Shown in pieces: positions 1 through 6,563 of a DNA stretch of 29,507 nucleotides. The position numbers and the translations under genes are program-made. The notes below the pieces were generated by a model that searched no databases, was not told the origin of the DNA, and saw nothing but the letters and a program-made list of their open reading frames with translations. The stretch lies in IMG/VR virus record IMGVR_UViG_3300042146_000078, positions 1 through 29,507 of that record. One strand, 5' to 3'. The stretch comes from a virus. Positions within the stretch are counted from its first letter, which is position 1. Every line of letters begins with the position of its first letter.

Positions 1-189
1 TCGACTGCTGTTCTGCCAGCCGCCTGGTACAACATCGACAATTGGGACAACGACGGTAAGCCGGAATCGACTCGTTACCGATGGCGATCGTCGATCCGCA
101 AGGCATTGGATGACCAGGTGAATGAGGCGCTTTCTGCTGCTCAGGAGTTGCTGGATGCGGAGGGCCTGATCGAAAGTTGCGCGGCGTAG
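1..189 (+). CDS. C-terminal part of an unrecognised phage protein (5' end outside window)
   Basis: An open frame runs from base 1 to a TAG at 187-189 and gives 62 residues. The visible part begins STAVLPAAWYNIDNWDND, has a basic middle (RYRWRSSIRK) and ends in a probable amphipathic helix (DDQVNEALSAAQELLDAEG). It lies upstream of the holin, where lambda-like phages usually keep late regulators and nin-type genes, so a regulatory or recombination role is possible. I do not recognise the family and the start is not in the window. A terminator-like hairpin follows about 80 bases downstream. Confidence 0.55.
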   Translation, partial: STAVLPAAWYNIDNWDNDGKPESTRYRWRSSIRKALDDQVNEALSAAQELLDAEGLIESCAA

Positions 190-271
190 CAAATAGCCAT
201 TGCATTGAGTGAGAAAGTGAGAGAGCATTTGCTCATCCTGTCGATCTTGCGCGTTGAGGTTGCACAGTAAG

Positions 272-295
272 GCCCGGCATGAAGTCGGGCTTTTT
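272..295 (+). terminator. Intrinsic terminator-like hairpin upstream of the small secreted protein
   Basis: GCCCGGC (272-278) pairs with GTCGGGC (284-290) through seven pairs including one G-U, around a 5-base loop, followed by TTTTT. The U-run ends about 14 bases before the ribosome binding site of the gene at 314, the arrangement seen before several other genes here. Confidence 0.6.
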
Positions 296-313
296 CATGT
301 GAGGCAAAGGAAG

Positions 314-577
314 ATGCGAATTTTCTTACTTCTCGGACTGTTGCTCTCGCCGTTGGCACTTGCCGACACGATTGAGCCCTCGCATGACTGTAATCAGCCA
401 GACGTTCCCTACGAATTTCAAAATCAATACGAGCGCGATCAGTTCCGGGCGGATGTGGATGAATACAAAACCTGCATAACTGACTTCGTAGAGGAGCAGC
501 AGGATGCCATTCGAAAACACAACTCAGCGGCCGATGACGCTATTGAAGAGTGGAACTCGTTTGCTCGATCGACATAA
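314..577 (+). CDS. Small exported protein of unknown function (87 aa)
   Basis: The protein begins MRIFLLLGLLLSPLALADT, a clear signal peptide with probable cleavage after LALA-D near residue 18. The mature part is about 69 residues, acidic and polar, with two cysteines (CNQP and KTCITD) that could form a disulfide in the periplasm. The start at 314 is chosen because AAAGGA lies just upstream and because an in-frame ATG at 254 would put a charged stretch ahead of the signal sequence and run through the terminator hairpin. It sits between two terminators and reads as a stand-alone accessory gene. I do not know its function; envelope modification in the lysogen is one possibility. Confidence 0.7.
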   Translation: MRIFLLLGLLLSPLALADTIEPSHDCNQPDVPYEFQNQYERDQFRADVDEYKTCITDFVEEQQDAIRKHNSAADDAIEEWNSFARST

Positions 578-596
578 TCGTTGAACAATATTCTGA

Positions 597-621
597 GCCT
601 CGCCAAGTGCGGGGCTTTTTT
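597..621 (+). terminator. Intrinsic terminator after the small secreted protein
   Basis: GCCTCGC (597-603) pairs with GCGGGGC (609-615) around the loop CAAGT and is followed by TTTTTT. The stem has seven pairs, one of them T-G. It lies 20 bases after the stop at 577. Confidence 0.75.
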
Positions 622-836
622 ATGCCTCAAATTCACCTGTAGCCAGGGCAATCCTTGGGAAGGCCTGGACGTCGATAGCCGGATAGTGCGACGTACGGAA
701 TCAACACCGGCAGCCCGCGCACCTTGGCCGTACATGCTCCAGGGCGGCGCGAGACTGGATCCGCGAGATCGATGCAATGGGGCGTCGACGCTGGGACGGT
801 CCTTGGCGGACGGAGGGGAAAGACCCTCGCACCCAT
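622..836. other. 215-base stretch without a convincing gene
   Basis: This lies between the terminator at 597-621 and the hicB stop at 837. Short frames exist on both strands, but none has a plausible start with a ribosome binding site or a recognisable protein. It may be remnant sequence or the 3' untranslated region of the leftward hicAB transcript. I see no hairpin that would clearly end hicAB transcription. Confidence 0.4.
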
Positions 837-1262
837 TCAGGCTGCCTCGACAGATACCGAAAGACGCTTGCCGAGAGCAGCCAAAGCATTTTCCAGTTGT
901 TCCATTTTCGATGTGTGCAGGAAGTCGACCAGACGATCGCCCTGGGCCTGGTGCACACCGAGTAACCGACACAAATCTGCCTTGCGCATATCCCGCTCCA
1001 TCATGGTGTTCCACAGCGCGATCTTCGCCACGGTTACCGCTGGCAAGTAAACAACGTGTTCACCGTCCAGTGGTGCAGATGCTGTCGGAATGGCGCGACG
1101 CTCGTCGACATAGAGTGAAAGAGTAGATTCGATCGCGTCCAGGGCTTCGCTGATAGCGTGCTCTCGGTCATCGCCATAGCTGTTTAGTTGCGGCAGGTCT
1201 CGGCAGAAGACGGCGACACCTGGTCCATCATCTTCTTCAAAGCGGATTGCATAGTCGTACAT
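837..1262 (-). CDS. hicB: HicB-type antitoxin (141 aa)
   Basis: This is the antitoxin of a type II HicAB pair. It would bind and neutralise the HicA ribonuclease and repress its own operon. The N-terminal half (MYDYAIRF... about residues 1-60) is the partially degraded RNase-H-like HicB fold with the usual GVAVFCRDLP and EALDAIES segments. The C-terminal part (about residues 80-130, KADLCRLLGVHQAQGDRLVDF) is a helix-turn-helix-like DNA-binding region. The start at 1262 is preceded by GAGGAGTGACC, a good ribosome site; an upstream in-frame ATG at 1292 lacks one. It lies 51 bases downstream of hicA in the same leftward operon, opposite to the phage late genes, so it is probably expressed in the lysogen. 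Confidence 0.92.
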   Translation of the reverse strand: MYDYAIRFEEDDGPGVAVFCRDLPQLNSYGDDREHAISEALDAIESTLSLYVDERRAIPTASAPLDGEHVVYLPAVTVAKIALWNTMMERDMRKADLCRLLGVHQAQGDRLVDFLHTSKMEQLENALAALGKRLSVSVEAA

Positions 1263-1313
1263 GGTCACTCCTCGGAGGTGATGGTCCAGCATTCAGATGT
1301 GGTGAAGGGGCTC

Positions 1314-1493
1314 TCAGAGCCCCAGTTGTTTAATGATCGCCTTGCGGGTCGGTTCTGGCATTTCCTTGCTACCGTGATCCGCGAAGGTTGTCCTGTTGCC
1401 GTTTGGGGCGGTGACTTTGAAGTGGCTTCCTTTGCCTGCTTCGAAGGTCACCCCTTGGGCCTTCAACCATCGTCTGAACTCGCTGAACTTCAT
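1314..1493 (-). CDS. hicA: HicA-type mRNA interferase toxin (59 aa)
   Basis: HicA toxins are small double-stranded-RNA-binding-fold ribonucleases that cleave mRNA when not bound by HicB. The sequence shows the family pattern: MKFSEFRRWLKAQG, then GKGSHFKV with the catalytic histidine at about residue 24, then ADHGSKEMPEPTRKAIIKQL. Its 59 residues are normal for the family. The start at 1493 is preceded by GAGGTG. An in-frame ATG at 1523 is rejected because it overlaps the predicted -10 box at 1522-1527. It is first in a leftward hicA-hicB operon. Likely roles, by analogy with other prophage pairs, are stabilising the prophage or defending the host against other phages; that is inference. Confidence 0.93.
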   Translation of the reverse strand: MKFSEFRRWLKAQGVTFEAGKGSHFKVTAPNGNRTTFADHGSKEMPEPTRKAIIKQLGL

Positions 1494-1521
1494 CACCTCG
1501 CCTCGTTGTTTGGATGAGTCC

Positions 1522-1549
1522 ATTCTACAACACTTTTGTGTTAATACAA
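1522..1549 (-). promoter_or_regulatory. Predicted sigma-70 promoter of hicAB
   Basis: Read on the minus strand, TTGTAT (plus positions 1544-1549) and TAGAAT (1522-1527) are separated by 16 bases. The start of transcription would be near 1515, giving a leader of about 20 bases before hicA at 1493. The spacer is occupied by a perfect palindrome described in the next entry. Confidence 0.55.
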
Positions 1550-1561
1550 CATTTTTGTTTT
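1527..1561. promoter_or_regulatory. Two palindromic operator candidates for HicB autoregulation
   Basis: AACACTTTTGTGTT at 1529-1542 is a palindrome with 5-base arms. AACATTTTTGTT at 1548-1559 is a related palindrome with 4-base arms. The two repeat the pattern ACAACAnTTTTGT with a 19-base period, so they would lie on nearly the same helical face. The first sits exactly between the -35 and -10 boxes of the hicAB promoter and the second abuts the -35. Binding by HicB or the HicAB complex would block the polymerase. Confidence 0.55.
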
Positions 1562-1573
1562 ATTTGGTCTAGC

Positions 1574-1602
1574 GCCTCGACATTGGTCGGGGCTTTCGTT
1601 TT
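1574..1602 (+). terminator. Intrinsic terminator-like hairpin before the holin
   Basis: GCCTCGAC (1574-1581) and GTCGGGGC (1586-1593) form an eight-pair stem with one T-G pair around the loop ATTG, followed by TTTCGTTTT. It would affect rightward transcription entering the holin gene. Confidence 0.6.
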
Positions 1603-1686
1603 CGGCTCCACCACACCCATTGCTCCGAGCTGGGAGTGCTGCTGGGGCCGGATCTACTTCGCTCCCCGAAAGGGAGGGACATCCGG

Positions 1687-2022
1687 ATGCCAAACATGCC
1701 AGACAAACCAGAAACCTGGCTCATCGTGCTTGCATGGCTGAGTCAGCATTCACCGACTCTTTATGCTGCTGGTCTTTCTGCCCTAATGGCCGGCATCAGG
1801 ATCATCTACGGAGGGGGGACTCGTCGTCAGGCATTGCTCGAAGCGGCGATTTGCACACTGATCACCATTGGGTTGATCCCGGTCCTCGAATACTTCGGTC
1901 TACCTCAAAACCTTGCGACAGCCGCCGGTGTGTTCATTGGCTTCCTGGGAGTAAAGAAGCTGGCCGACATTGCAGATCGGATTGCCGAGATCAGATTCCC
2001 CACCCGTGGGGCTGGTCAGTAG
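1687..2022 (+). CDS. Phage holin, lambda-type class (111 aa)
   Basis: Holins accumulate in the inner membrane and form holes at a set time, releasing or activating the endolysin. The protein has three predicted transmembrane segments at about residues 25-41, 50-70 and 75-90. It also has the family features AWLSQHSPTLYAAGL, YGGGTRRQALLEAA and GLPQNLAT...GFLGV, and a charged C-terminal tail (ADRIAEIRF). The start at 1687 is supported by AGGGAGGG at 1671-1678, 8 bases upstream; a second ATG at 1696 could give the dual-start arrangement known for lambda S but I cannot tell. It heads a run of small genes before the terminase and is about 26 kb from the SleB endolysin at 27948. Confidence 0.88.
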   Translation: MPNMPDKPETWLIVLAWLSQHSPTLYAAGLSALMAGIRIIYGGGTRRQALLEAAICTLITIGLIPVLEYFGLPQNLATAAGVFIGFLGVKKLADIADRIAEIRFPTRGAGQ

Positions 2023-2075
2023 TCCGCGACACGTTTCGCGAATCAGAAAATTGTGTCGCGACACTGGAGTTCAGC

Positions 2076-2267
2076 ATGACCAACGTCACCCGCCTGCATC
2101 ACGCATTGCCGCTGAGCCCGGCCATCAACAAGGCAGTCACCGATCTGGACAGCGCCCTCGCCAAAGCGATTGATGCTGCCAAGGCTGCCGGCCTGCCTCA
2201 GGGCTTAGTCGTATCTCTCCTGCACGGGCACGCCCAGGTGCAGACCAACATCATGGTGAGCCAATGA
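2076..2267 (+). CDS. Conserved-looking small phage protein of unknown function (63 aa)
   Basis: GGAG lies 7 bases before the ATG. The protein begins MTNVTRLHHALPLSPAINKA, followed by a probable amphipathic helix (TDLDSALAKAIDAAKAAG) and a more hydrophobic segment (LVVSLLHGHA). It has no signal peptide and is probably cytoplasmic. The helix-then-GLPQGLVVSLLHGHA layout resembles small proteins found near holins in pseudomonad phages, but I cannot name a family. Its stop overlaps the start of the next gene by ATGA, so the two are translationally coupled. Confidence 0.7.
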   Translation: MTNVTRLHHALPLSPAINKAVTDLDSALAKAIDAAKAAGLPQGLVVSLLHGHAQVQTNIMVSQ

Positions 2268-2452
2268 CTGCGGACATCCACGAAATTGCTGATCATCGAC
2301 CGCACCTGATGGTCGTGGCGAGTGACGGCACTCACGTCATCCCCCATGCGTTGGTGCGCTCAGTGATCGCCGGTGACAAGCCTTCAATCATCCTGACCGA
2401 GCCAGTGCTGCGCCGGATCATTGAAGAGTGGCTCCAGAAGGTGACGGCATGA
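2264..2452 (+). CDS. Small phage protein of unknown function (62 aa)
   Basis: The gene overlaps the previous stop by ATGA (2264-2267), and its own stop overlaps the next start by ATGA, placing it in the middle of a coupled three-gene set. The protein (MTADIHEIADHRPHLMVVA...) has an alternating hydrophobic pattern (HLMVVASDGTHVIP) and a final helix (EPVLRRIIEEWLQK). It has no cysteine, signal peptide or membrane segment. I do not recognise it. The coupling suggests a role expressed with the holin or packaging genes. Confidence 0.68.
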   Translation: MTADIHEIADHRPHLMVVASDGTHVIPHALVRSVIAGDKPSIILTEPVLRRIIEEWLQKVTA

Positions 2453-2703
2453 CAGCCAAACTCGTTGAGTTCAAGCGTGAGGGTTGGCGTGACGCCGCCA
2501 AGACTCTGCGCAAGATTGCTGATGATCTCGATGCCGGTGAGCATCCGGATTGTACTGTTGGTGCTCTATCCATGATCGGCCCAAAAGGCGAGGTCACAGT
2601 GTTCGGGTTGGGGCCAAAGTGCGGCGACCTGCAGTGCTTGGCTGCTATGCGCCTGGGTGAGCAGAAGCTGATTGATGTGCTGCTGGATGGCGGGGAAGGG
2701 TAG
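2449..2703 (+). CDS. Small phage protein of unknown function (84 aa)
   Basis: The start at 2449 overlaps the stop of the previous gene (ATGA) and is preferred over an in-frame ATG at 2428 inside that gene. The protein starts MTAKLVEFKREGWRDAAKTL, has a helical first half (KTLRKIADDLDAGE) and a glycine-rich second half (SMIGPKGEVTVFGLGPKCG). It contains three cysteines, two of them close together in CGDLQC. The layout KTLRKIADDLDAGEHPD followed by a V-x-G-L-G-P stretch is familiar from pseudomonad phages, but I cannot assign a function. Confidence 0.7.
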   Translation: MTAKLVEFKREGWRDAAKTLRKIADDLDAGEHPDCTVGALSMIGPKGEVTVFGLGPKCGDLQCLAAMRLGEQKLIDVLLDGGEG

Positions 2704-2705
2704 GT

Positions 2706-2727
2706 GTGCCGCAGGTGAGTGCGGCAC
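2706..2727. other. Perfect 7-bp hairpin between convergent genes
   Basis: GTGCCGC (2706-2712) and GCGGCAC (2721-2727) can pair around an 8-base loop. No T-run follows on either strand, so it is at best a weak terminator. It lies between the rightward gene ending at 2703 and the leftward gene ending at 2735. Confidence 0.35.
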
Positions 2728-2734
2728 GGATGGA

Positions 2735-2929
2735 TCACTTAACTTTCAGTGCTGCCTGGATCTGGTCGGCATAGCCCGAGAGCCTTCCTAGTTCCGTATC
2801 CAAGTGGTTCCCGTTTGGAGATGTAGCCCCGATTCGGACCGAGATGAGTTCAAGTGCTGCGTTGACTGCTAGTACGCGTTTGTCGGAGTCGGAGCCATTT
2901 TCGTACTTCACGTAGTCCAAAATTGCCAT
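2735..2929 (-). CDS. Leftward small accessory gene, unknown function (64 aa)
   Basis: The protein reads MAILDYVKYENGSDSDKRVLAVNAALELISVRIG... and ends in LSGYADQIQAALKVK. It is helical and soluble-looking, with no signal peptide or membrane segment. The start at 2929 is chosen because AGGAG lies 6 bases upstream, whereas the in-frame ATG at 3007 overlaps the terminase start and lies upstream of the predicted promoter. It points against the late genes, between the holin group and the terminase, and has its own promoter. This is the pattern of a lysogen-expressed accessory gene. I do not recognise the family. Confidence 0.72.
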   Translation of the reverse strand: MAILDYVKYENGSDSDKRVLAVNAALELISVRIGATSPNGNHLDTELGRLSGYADQIQAALKVK

Positions 2930-2960
2930 GTTGCTCTCCTTGCTGGTGAGTTGATCGCTA

Positions 2961-2989
2961 CCAATACCGGCAACAGGCCATTGTTTCAA
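2961..2989 (-). promoter_or_regulatory. Predicted sigma-70 promoter of the leftward 64-aa gene
   Basis: On the minus strand TTGAAA (plus 2984-2989) and TATTGG (plus 2961-2966) are spaced by 17 bases. The -35 matches consensus at five of six positions and the -10 at three. Transcription would start near 2954, 25 bases before the start codon. The site lies just upstream of the terminase small subunit gene. Confidence 0.45.
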
Positions 2990-3005
2990 GCCTCTGAGAA
3001 TCCCC

Positions 3006-3614
3006 ATGACAACAAAGCAACCCGACTGGGAGGCGATCGAACGAGCCTACCGGGCCGGATTGCTTTCCATCCGTGAGATCGCATCAGCCCAAGGCATCAC
3101 CCACGGCGCAATCAACAAGCGTGCTAAACGGGATGGGTGGGAGCGAGACCTCAAGGCAAAGATCAAGGCCAAGGCCGACGCACTGGTATCCAAGCGCACG
3201 GTATCCACTCAGGTATCCACCAAAACAGCGGATACCGAGCGGGAGATCATCGAGGTCAACGCCGAGGTAATTGCAAGCATCCGCATGGCTCACCGTGGCG
3301 ACATTTCCCGGGGCCGTCGCCTCACGAACAAGTTGCTGGATGAGCTCGAAGGTTTGACCGATAACCGGCACCTGTTCGAAGAACTGGGCGAGCTGATGCG
3401 CTCCGAGGACGACAACGGGCAGGACAAACGCAACGATCTGTACCAGAAAATCATCGATCTACCAGGTCGCTCCAAGACGATGAAGGAAATGGCCGAGACG
3501 CTGAAGACCCTGATCTCCCTGGAGCGCCAAGCCTACGACCTCGACACCAAAACTGCCGGCAACGATGCCGATGAGCTCTCGAAGCTGATGGACGATCTAT
3601 CGAAGGAAGCCTGA
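3006..3614 (+). CDS. Terminase small subunit (202 aa)
   Basis: This subunit recognises the packaging site on the phage DNA and delivers it to the large subunit. The N-terminus (about residues 8-45) is a helix-turn-helix: IERAYRAGLLSIREIASAQGITHGAINKRAKRDGW. This is followed by a basic linker (KAKIKAKADALVSKR) and a long helical region suited to oligomerisation and contact with the large subunit. It sits one base upstream of the large subunit gene. The ribosome site is weak (GAGAA). Length and architecture are normal for small terminases that begin with this HTH type. Confidence 0.88.
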   Translation: MTTKQPDWEAIERAYRAGLLSIREIASAQGITHGAINKRAKRDGWERDLKAKIKAKADALVSKRTVSTQVSTKTADTEREIIEVNAEVIASIRMAHRGDISRGRRLTNKLLDELEGLTDNRHLFEELGELMRSEDDNGQDKRNDLYQKIIDLPGRSKTMKEMAETLKTLISLERQAYDLDTKTAGNDADELSKLMDDLSKEA

Positions 3615-3615
3615 C

Positions 3616-5103
3616 ATGAAGCCCGAGCACTTGAAGCTGCTCCGGGATAAGCGATGGCGCCTGAACAACCTCTACTTCATCACCGACAAGCAGGGGAAGA
3701 AAGTCCGGTTTCGAATGACGGACGAGCAGATCGAATACTTCGACGGGATGCACACCCGGAACATCATCCTGAAGGCTCGTCAGCTCGGCTTCACCACCGA
3801 GTGCTGCATCATCCAGCTGGACGCGGCTCTGTTTGAGTCGGCCAAGTGCGCACTGATCGCCCACACCCTGAACGACGCCAAGCGCCTGTTCCGGGAGAAG
3901 GTGAAGTACGCCTACGACAACCTGCCGAAAGAGATTCGTGCAGCCAACCCCGCAAGCAACGACGCCGCCAGCGAGCTGGTGTTCAGCAAGGGCGGCTCGA
4001 TATACGTTTCTACGTCCTTCCGGGGCGGCACACTGCGTTATCTGCATGTGTCCGAGTTCGGGAAGATCTGCGCCAAGTTTCCGCACAAGGCCCGGGAAAT
4101 TGTCACTGGCGCCTTCGAGGCCGTGGCCACCGACTGCTTCGTCACGATCGAATCAACGGCTGAAGGGCGGGCGGGGTACTTCTTCGATTACTCGCAGAGC
4201 GCCGAGAAACAACAGCTTTCCGGCGCACCCTTGGGCCTACTGGATTGGAAGTTCTTTTTCTTCTCCTGGTGGAAGAACAAGGCTTACTGGCTTGATCCCA
4301 CCGATGCGGTCGTTCCGCAGCGCCTGACCGACTACTTCAACGAGTTGGCCGCCAAGCACGGCATCGCCACGAATCCCGGTCAGTGCGCCTGGTACGCAGC
4401 AAAGGAAAAGACGCTCGGCTCGGACATGAAGCGGGAATACCCGTCGATACCGTCCGAAGCCTTCCAGCAGTCGATCGAAGGCGCGTATTACGCCCAGCAG
4501 TTCACCAAGCTCTACGCCAGTCAGCGTGTAGGTGTGCTGCCGAGCAACAGTCATCTTCCGGTGATGACTTTCTGGGACATCGGCGTCGGAGACTCCACGG
4601 CGATCTGGTTCGTGCGTCAGGTCGGCGAAGAGTTTCACATCATCGACTACTACGAGAACTCGGGAGAAGGCCTGCGGCATTACATGAAGGTGCTCAAGGA
4701 CAAGGGTTACACCTATTCCGAGCATTGGGGGCCGCACGACATTGATAACCGTGAGTTCGGCAGTGATGCAAAGACCCGGCGTGAACTCGCCCGCGAGGGC
4801 TACGAGATCGACGGGCAGAAATACTGCATGACGTTTCAAGTCGTTCCCAAACTCGGCGTCAACGACGGTATTGAGCAGGCTCGCGAGATCCTGCCCAAGT
4901 GCGCATTCGACGAATCCAAATGCGAGGAAGGGATCGCCTGCCTTGAGAACTATCGCAAGGAGTGGGACGACAAACGCGGTTGCTGGAAAGACAAACCGCT
5001 TCACGACTGGACGTCTCACGGCTCCGACGGATTCCGGTACTTCGCTGTCGCCAAGAGCGCAAGGAAGCCGGTTAAATCAATCAAAATGGGATTCGCACGC
5101 TAA
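3616..5103 (+). CDS. Terminase large subunit (495 aa)
   Basis: This is the ATP-driven DNA packaging motor and headful or cos nuclease. The ATPase domain shows a Walker A-like KARQLGFTT at residues 53-61, a Walker B-like strand LRYLHVSEFGK at 140-150 with probable catalytic E147, and the coupling motif TIESTAEG at 178-184. The C-terminal RNase-H-like nuclease domain starts near residue 316, with MTFWDIGVGDST (D321), HIIDYYE (D344) and a final acidic/histidine cluster near DWTSHGSDGFRYFAVA. The gene follows the small subunit by one base, and its TAA overlaps the portal start (TAATG). Whether packaging is by cos or pac cannot be read from this window. Confidence 0.95.
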   Translation: MKPEHLKLLRDKRWRLNNLYFITDKQGKKVRFRMTDEQIEYFDGMHTRNIILKARQLGFTTECCIIQLDAALFESAKCALIAHTLNDAKRLFREKVKYAYDNLPKEIRAANPASNDAASELVFSKGGSIYVSTSFRGGTLRYLHVSEFGKICAKFPHKAREIVTGAFEAVATDCFVTIESTAEGRAGYFFDYSQSAEKQQLSGAPLGLLDWKFFFFSWWKNKAYWLDPTDAVVPQRLTDYFNELAAKHGIATNPGQCAWYAAKEKTLGSDMKREYPSIPSEAFQQSIEGAYYAQQFTKLYASQRVGVLPSNSHLPVMTFWDIGVGDSTAIWFVRQVGEEFHIIDYYENSGEGLRHYMKVLKDKGYTYSEHWGPHDIDNREFGSDAKTRRELAREGYEIDGQKYCMTFQVVPKLGVNDGIEQAREILPKCAFDESKCEEGIACLENYRKEWDDKRGCWKDKPLHDWTSHGSDGFRYFAVAKSARKPVKSIKMGFAR

Positions 5104-6563
5104 TGGCAGACGTCACCTATACCCGCCCGGAATACGACGCGGCACAGTCCCGTTGGCGGCTGGTGCGCGATGTGTGCAAGGGCTCCGAAACAGTCAAAGC
5201 CCGAGGCGACGTTTATCTGCCGAAGCCGAATCCGCACGATATCAGCCAGGAGAACATTGAGCGGTACAAGGGCTACAAGCAGCGCGCCGTGTTCTACAAC
5301 GCCACCGGCCGGACGAAACACAGTCTGGTCGGCGCAGTGTTCCGCACCTGGCCAACACTGACCGTTCCGGGCGCTCTCGACTATGTGTCGAAGGACATCG
5401 ACGGGCAGGGCGTGAGCGTTTACCAGCAATCGCAATCGGTGATCGGACACCTGCTCGAAGTTGGTCGTCACGGGTTGCTGGTGGATTACGCCGCCGTGAA
5501 GGCTGGTACTGTGAGCAAGGCTGACGAGCAGGCGGGTCGAGCCCGTGCGAGCATTGCCAGCTACACGGCCGAGTCCATCAGGAACTGGAAAACGCGCAAG
5601 TTCGGTGGTCAGCATCTGCTGAGCCTGGTCGTCTTGCGCGAGGAAGTGGACATCGATACCGATGACGGCTTCGGTAGTGAAAAGGTTGTGCAATATCGAG
5701 TGCTGCGACTGGACGAAGCCGGCATCTACACGCAGGAAGTCTGGCAAGAGGGCAGCAGCGAAACATCAATGATCACCGCGCCTTTCACGCCGTTGAATGG
5801 AGTTGGTCAACCGTGGAAACTGATCCCGTTCCAGTTCCTCGGCAGCGAGAACAACGACACCAGCATCGACGATTCGCCGCTGTACGACATGGCAGTGCTC
5901 AACATCGGTCATTACTGCAATAGCGCGGACTATGAAGATTCGGTGTGGTTCTCTGGTCAGCCGCAATTCTGGATTTCCGGTCTCGATGAGGCTTGGCGCG
6001 ATCACCTAGAAGCGAACGGCATTTATGTGGGCTCGCGGGCTCCGCTGACGCTTCCTGCCAATGGTTCGTGTGGCTTTGCTCAGCCTGAGCCGAACACGCT
6101 CGTCAAAGAGGCTATGGACGCCAAGAAAGAGGACATGGTGTCGCTCGGCGCCCGATTAATCGAGCGAGGCAGCGCGGTGAAAACTGCAACCCAGGCTGAC
6201 AACGACAGCGCCGCCGAACATAGCGTCCTTTCGCTGATCGTCAGTAACGTCAGCGAGGCTTACAGCCAGTGCCTGGTCTGGATGGCGGAGTTCGTGAATG
6301 CGACGGGCGAGACGCTCTACAAGCTCAATCAGGACTTCAGCCAGATCACTCTGGACGCAACGATCCTGGCAGCGCTGTTCAACGCAGTGCAAGGCGGCAA
6401 GCTGCCGGCGGGCGACTTCTGGCAGTACCTGCGCGATCGAGGTGTGATTGATCCCGAGAAGACAGACGACCAGATCCGCGACGAACTGGAAACCGAGCAC
6501 CCCGGTCCCGACCTGGACGACGATGAGGTAATCCCGAATGGCGGCCAACCAGGCAATCCTTGA
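5103..6563 (+). CDS. Portal protein, DUF4055 type (486 aa)
   Basis: The portal forms the dodecameric ring at the capsid vertex through which DNA enters and leaves and to which the tail attaches. The protein shows the DUF4055 pattern: an N-terminal EYDAAQSRWRLVRDVCKG...YLPKPNPHD segment, YKQRAVFYNATGRTKHSLVGAVF, then LLEVGRHGLLVDYAA, and a later PLYDMAVLNIGHYCNSADYEDSVWFSGQPQ region. The tail is acidic (DPEKTDDQIRDELETEHPGPDLDDDE). Its position between the large terminase and a Mu F-like head protein supports the call. It overlaps the terminase stop by one base, and its 3' end overlaps the next gene by 26 bases. Confidence 0.92.
   Translation: MADVTYTRPEYDAAQSRWRLVRDVCKGSETVKARGDVYLPKPNPHDISQENIERYKGYKQRAVFYNATGRTKHSLVGAVFRTWPTLTVPGALDYVSKDIDGQGVSVYQQSQSVIGHLLEVGRHGLLVDYAAVKAGTVSKADEQAGRARASIASYTAESIRNWKTRKFGGQHLLSLVVLREEVDIDTDDGFGSEKVVQYRVLRLDEAGIYTQEVWQEGSSETSMITAPFTPLNGVGQPWKLIPFQFLGSENNDTSIDDSPLYDMAVLNIGHYCNSADYEDSVWFSGQPQFWISGLDEAWRDHLEANGIYVGSRAPLTLPANGSCGFAQPEPNTLVKEAMDAKKEDMVSLGARLIERGSAVKTATQADNDSAAEHSVLSLIVSNVSEAYSQCLVWMAEFVNATGETLYKLNQDFSQITLDATILAALFNAVQGGKLPAGDFWQYLRDRGVIDPEKTDDQIRDELETEHPGPDLDDDEVIPNGGQPGNP

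Noticed and set aside
581-1126. Rightward frame of 181 codons across the gap and hicB
   Set aside because: It overlaps hicB antisense, starts inside the terminator region without a ribosome site, and has an Arg/Pro/Ser-rich shadow composition.
4237-5019. Antisense frame in the large terminase gene
   Set aside because: Shadow of a well-identified gene; no start signal.
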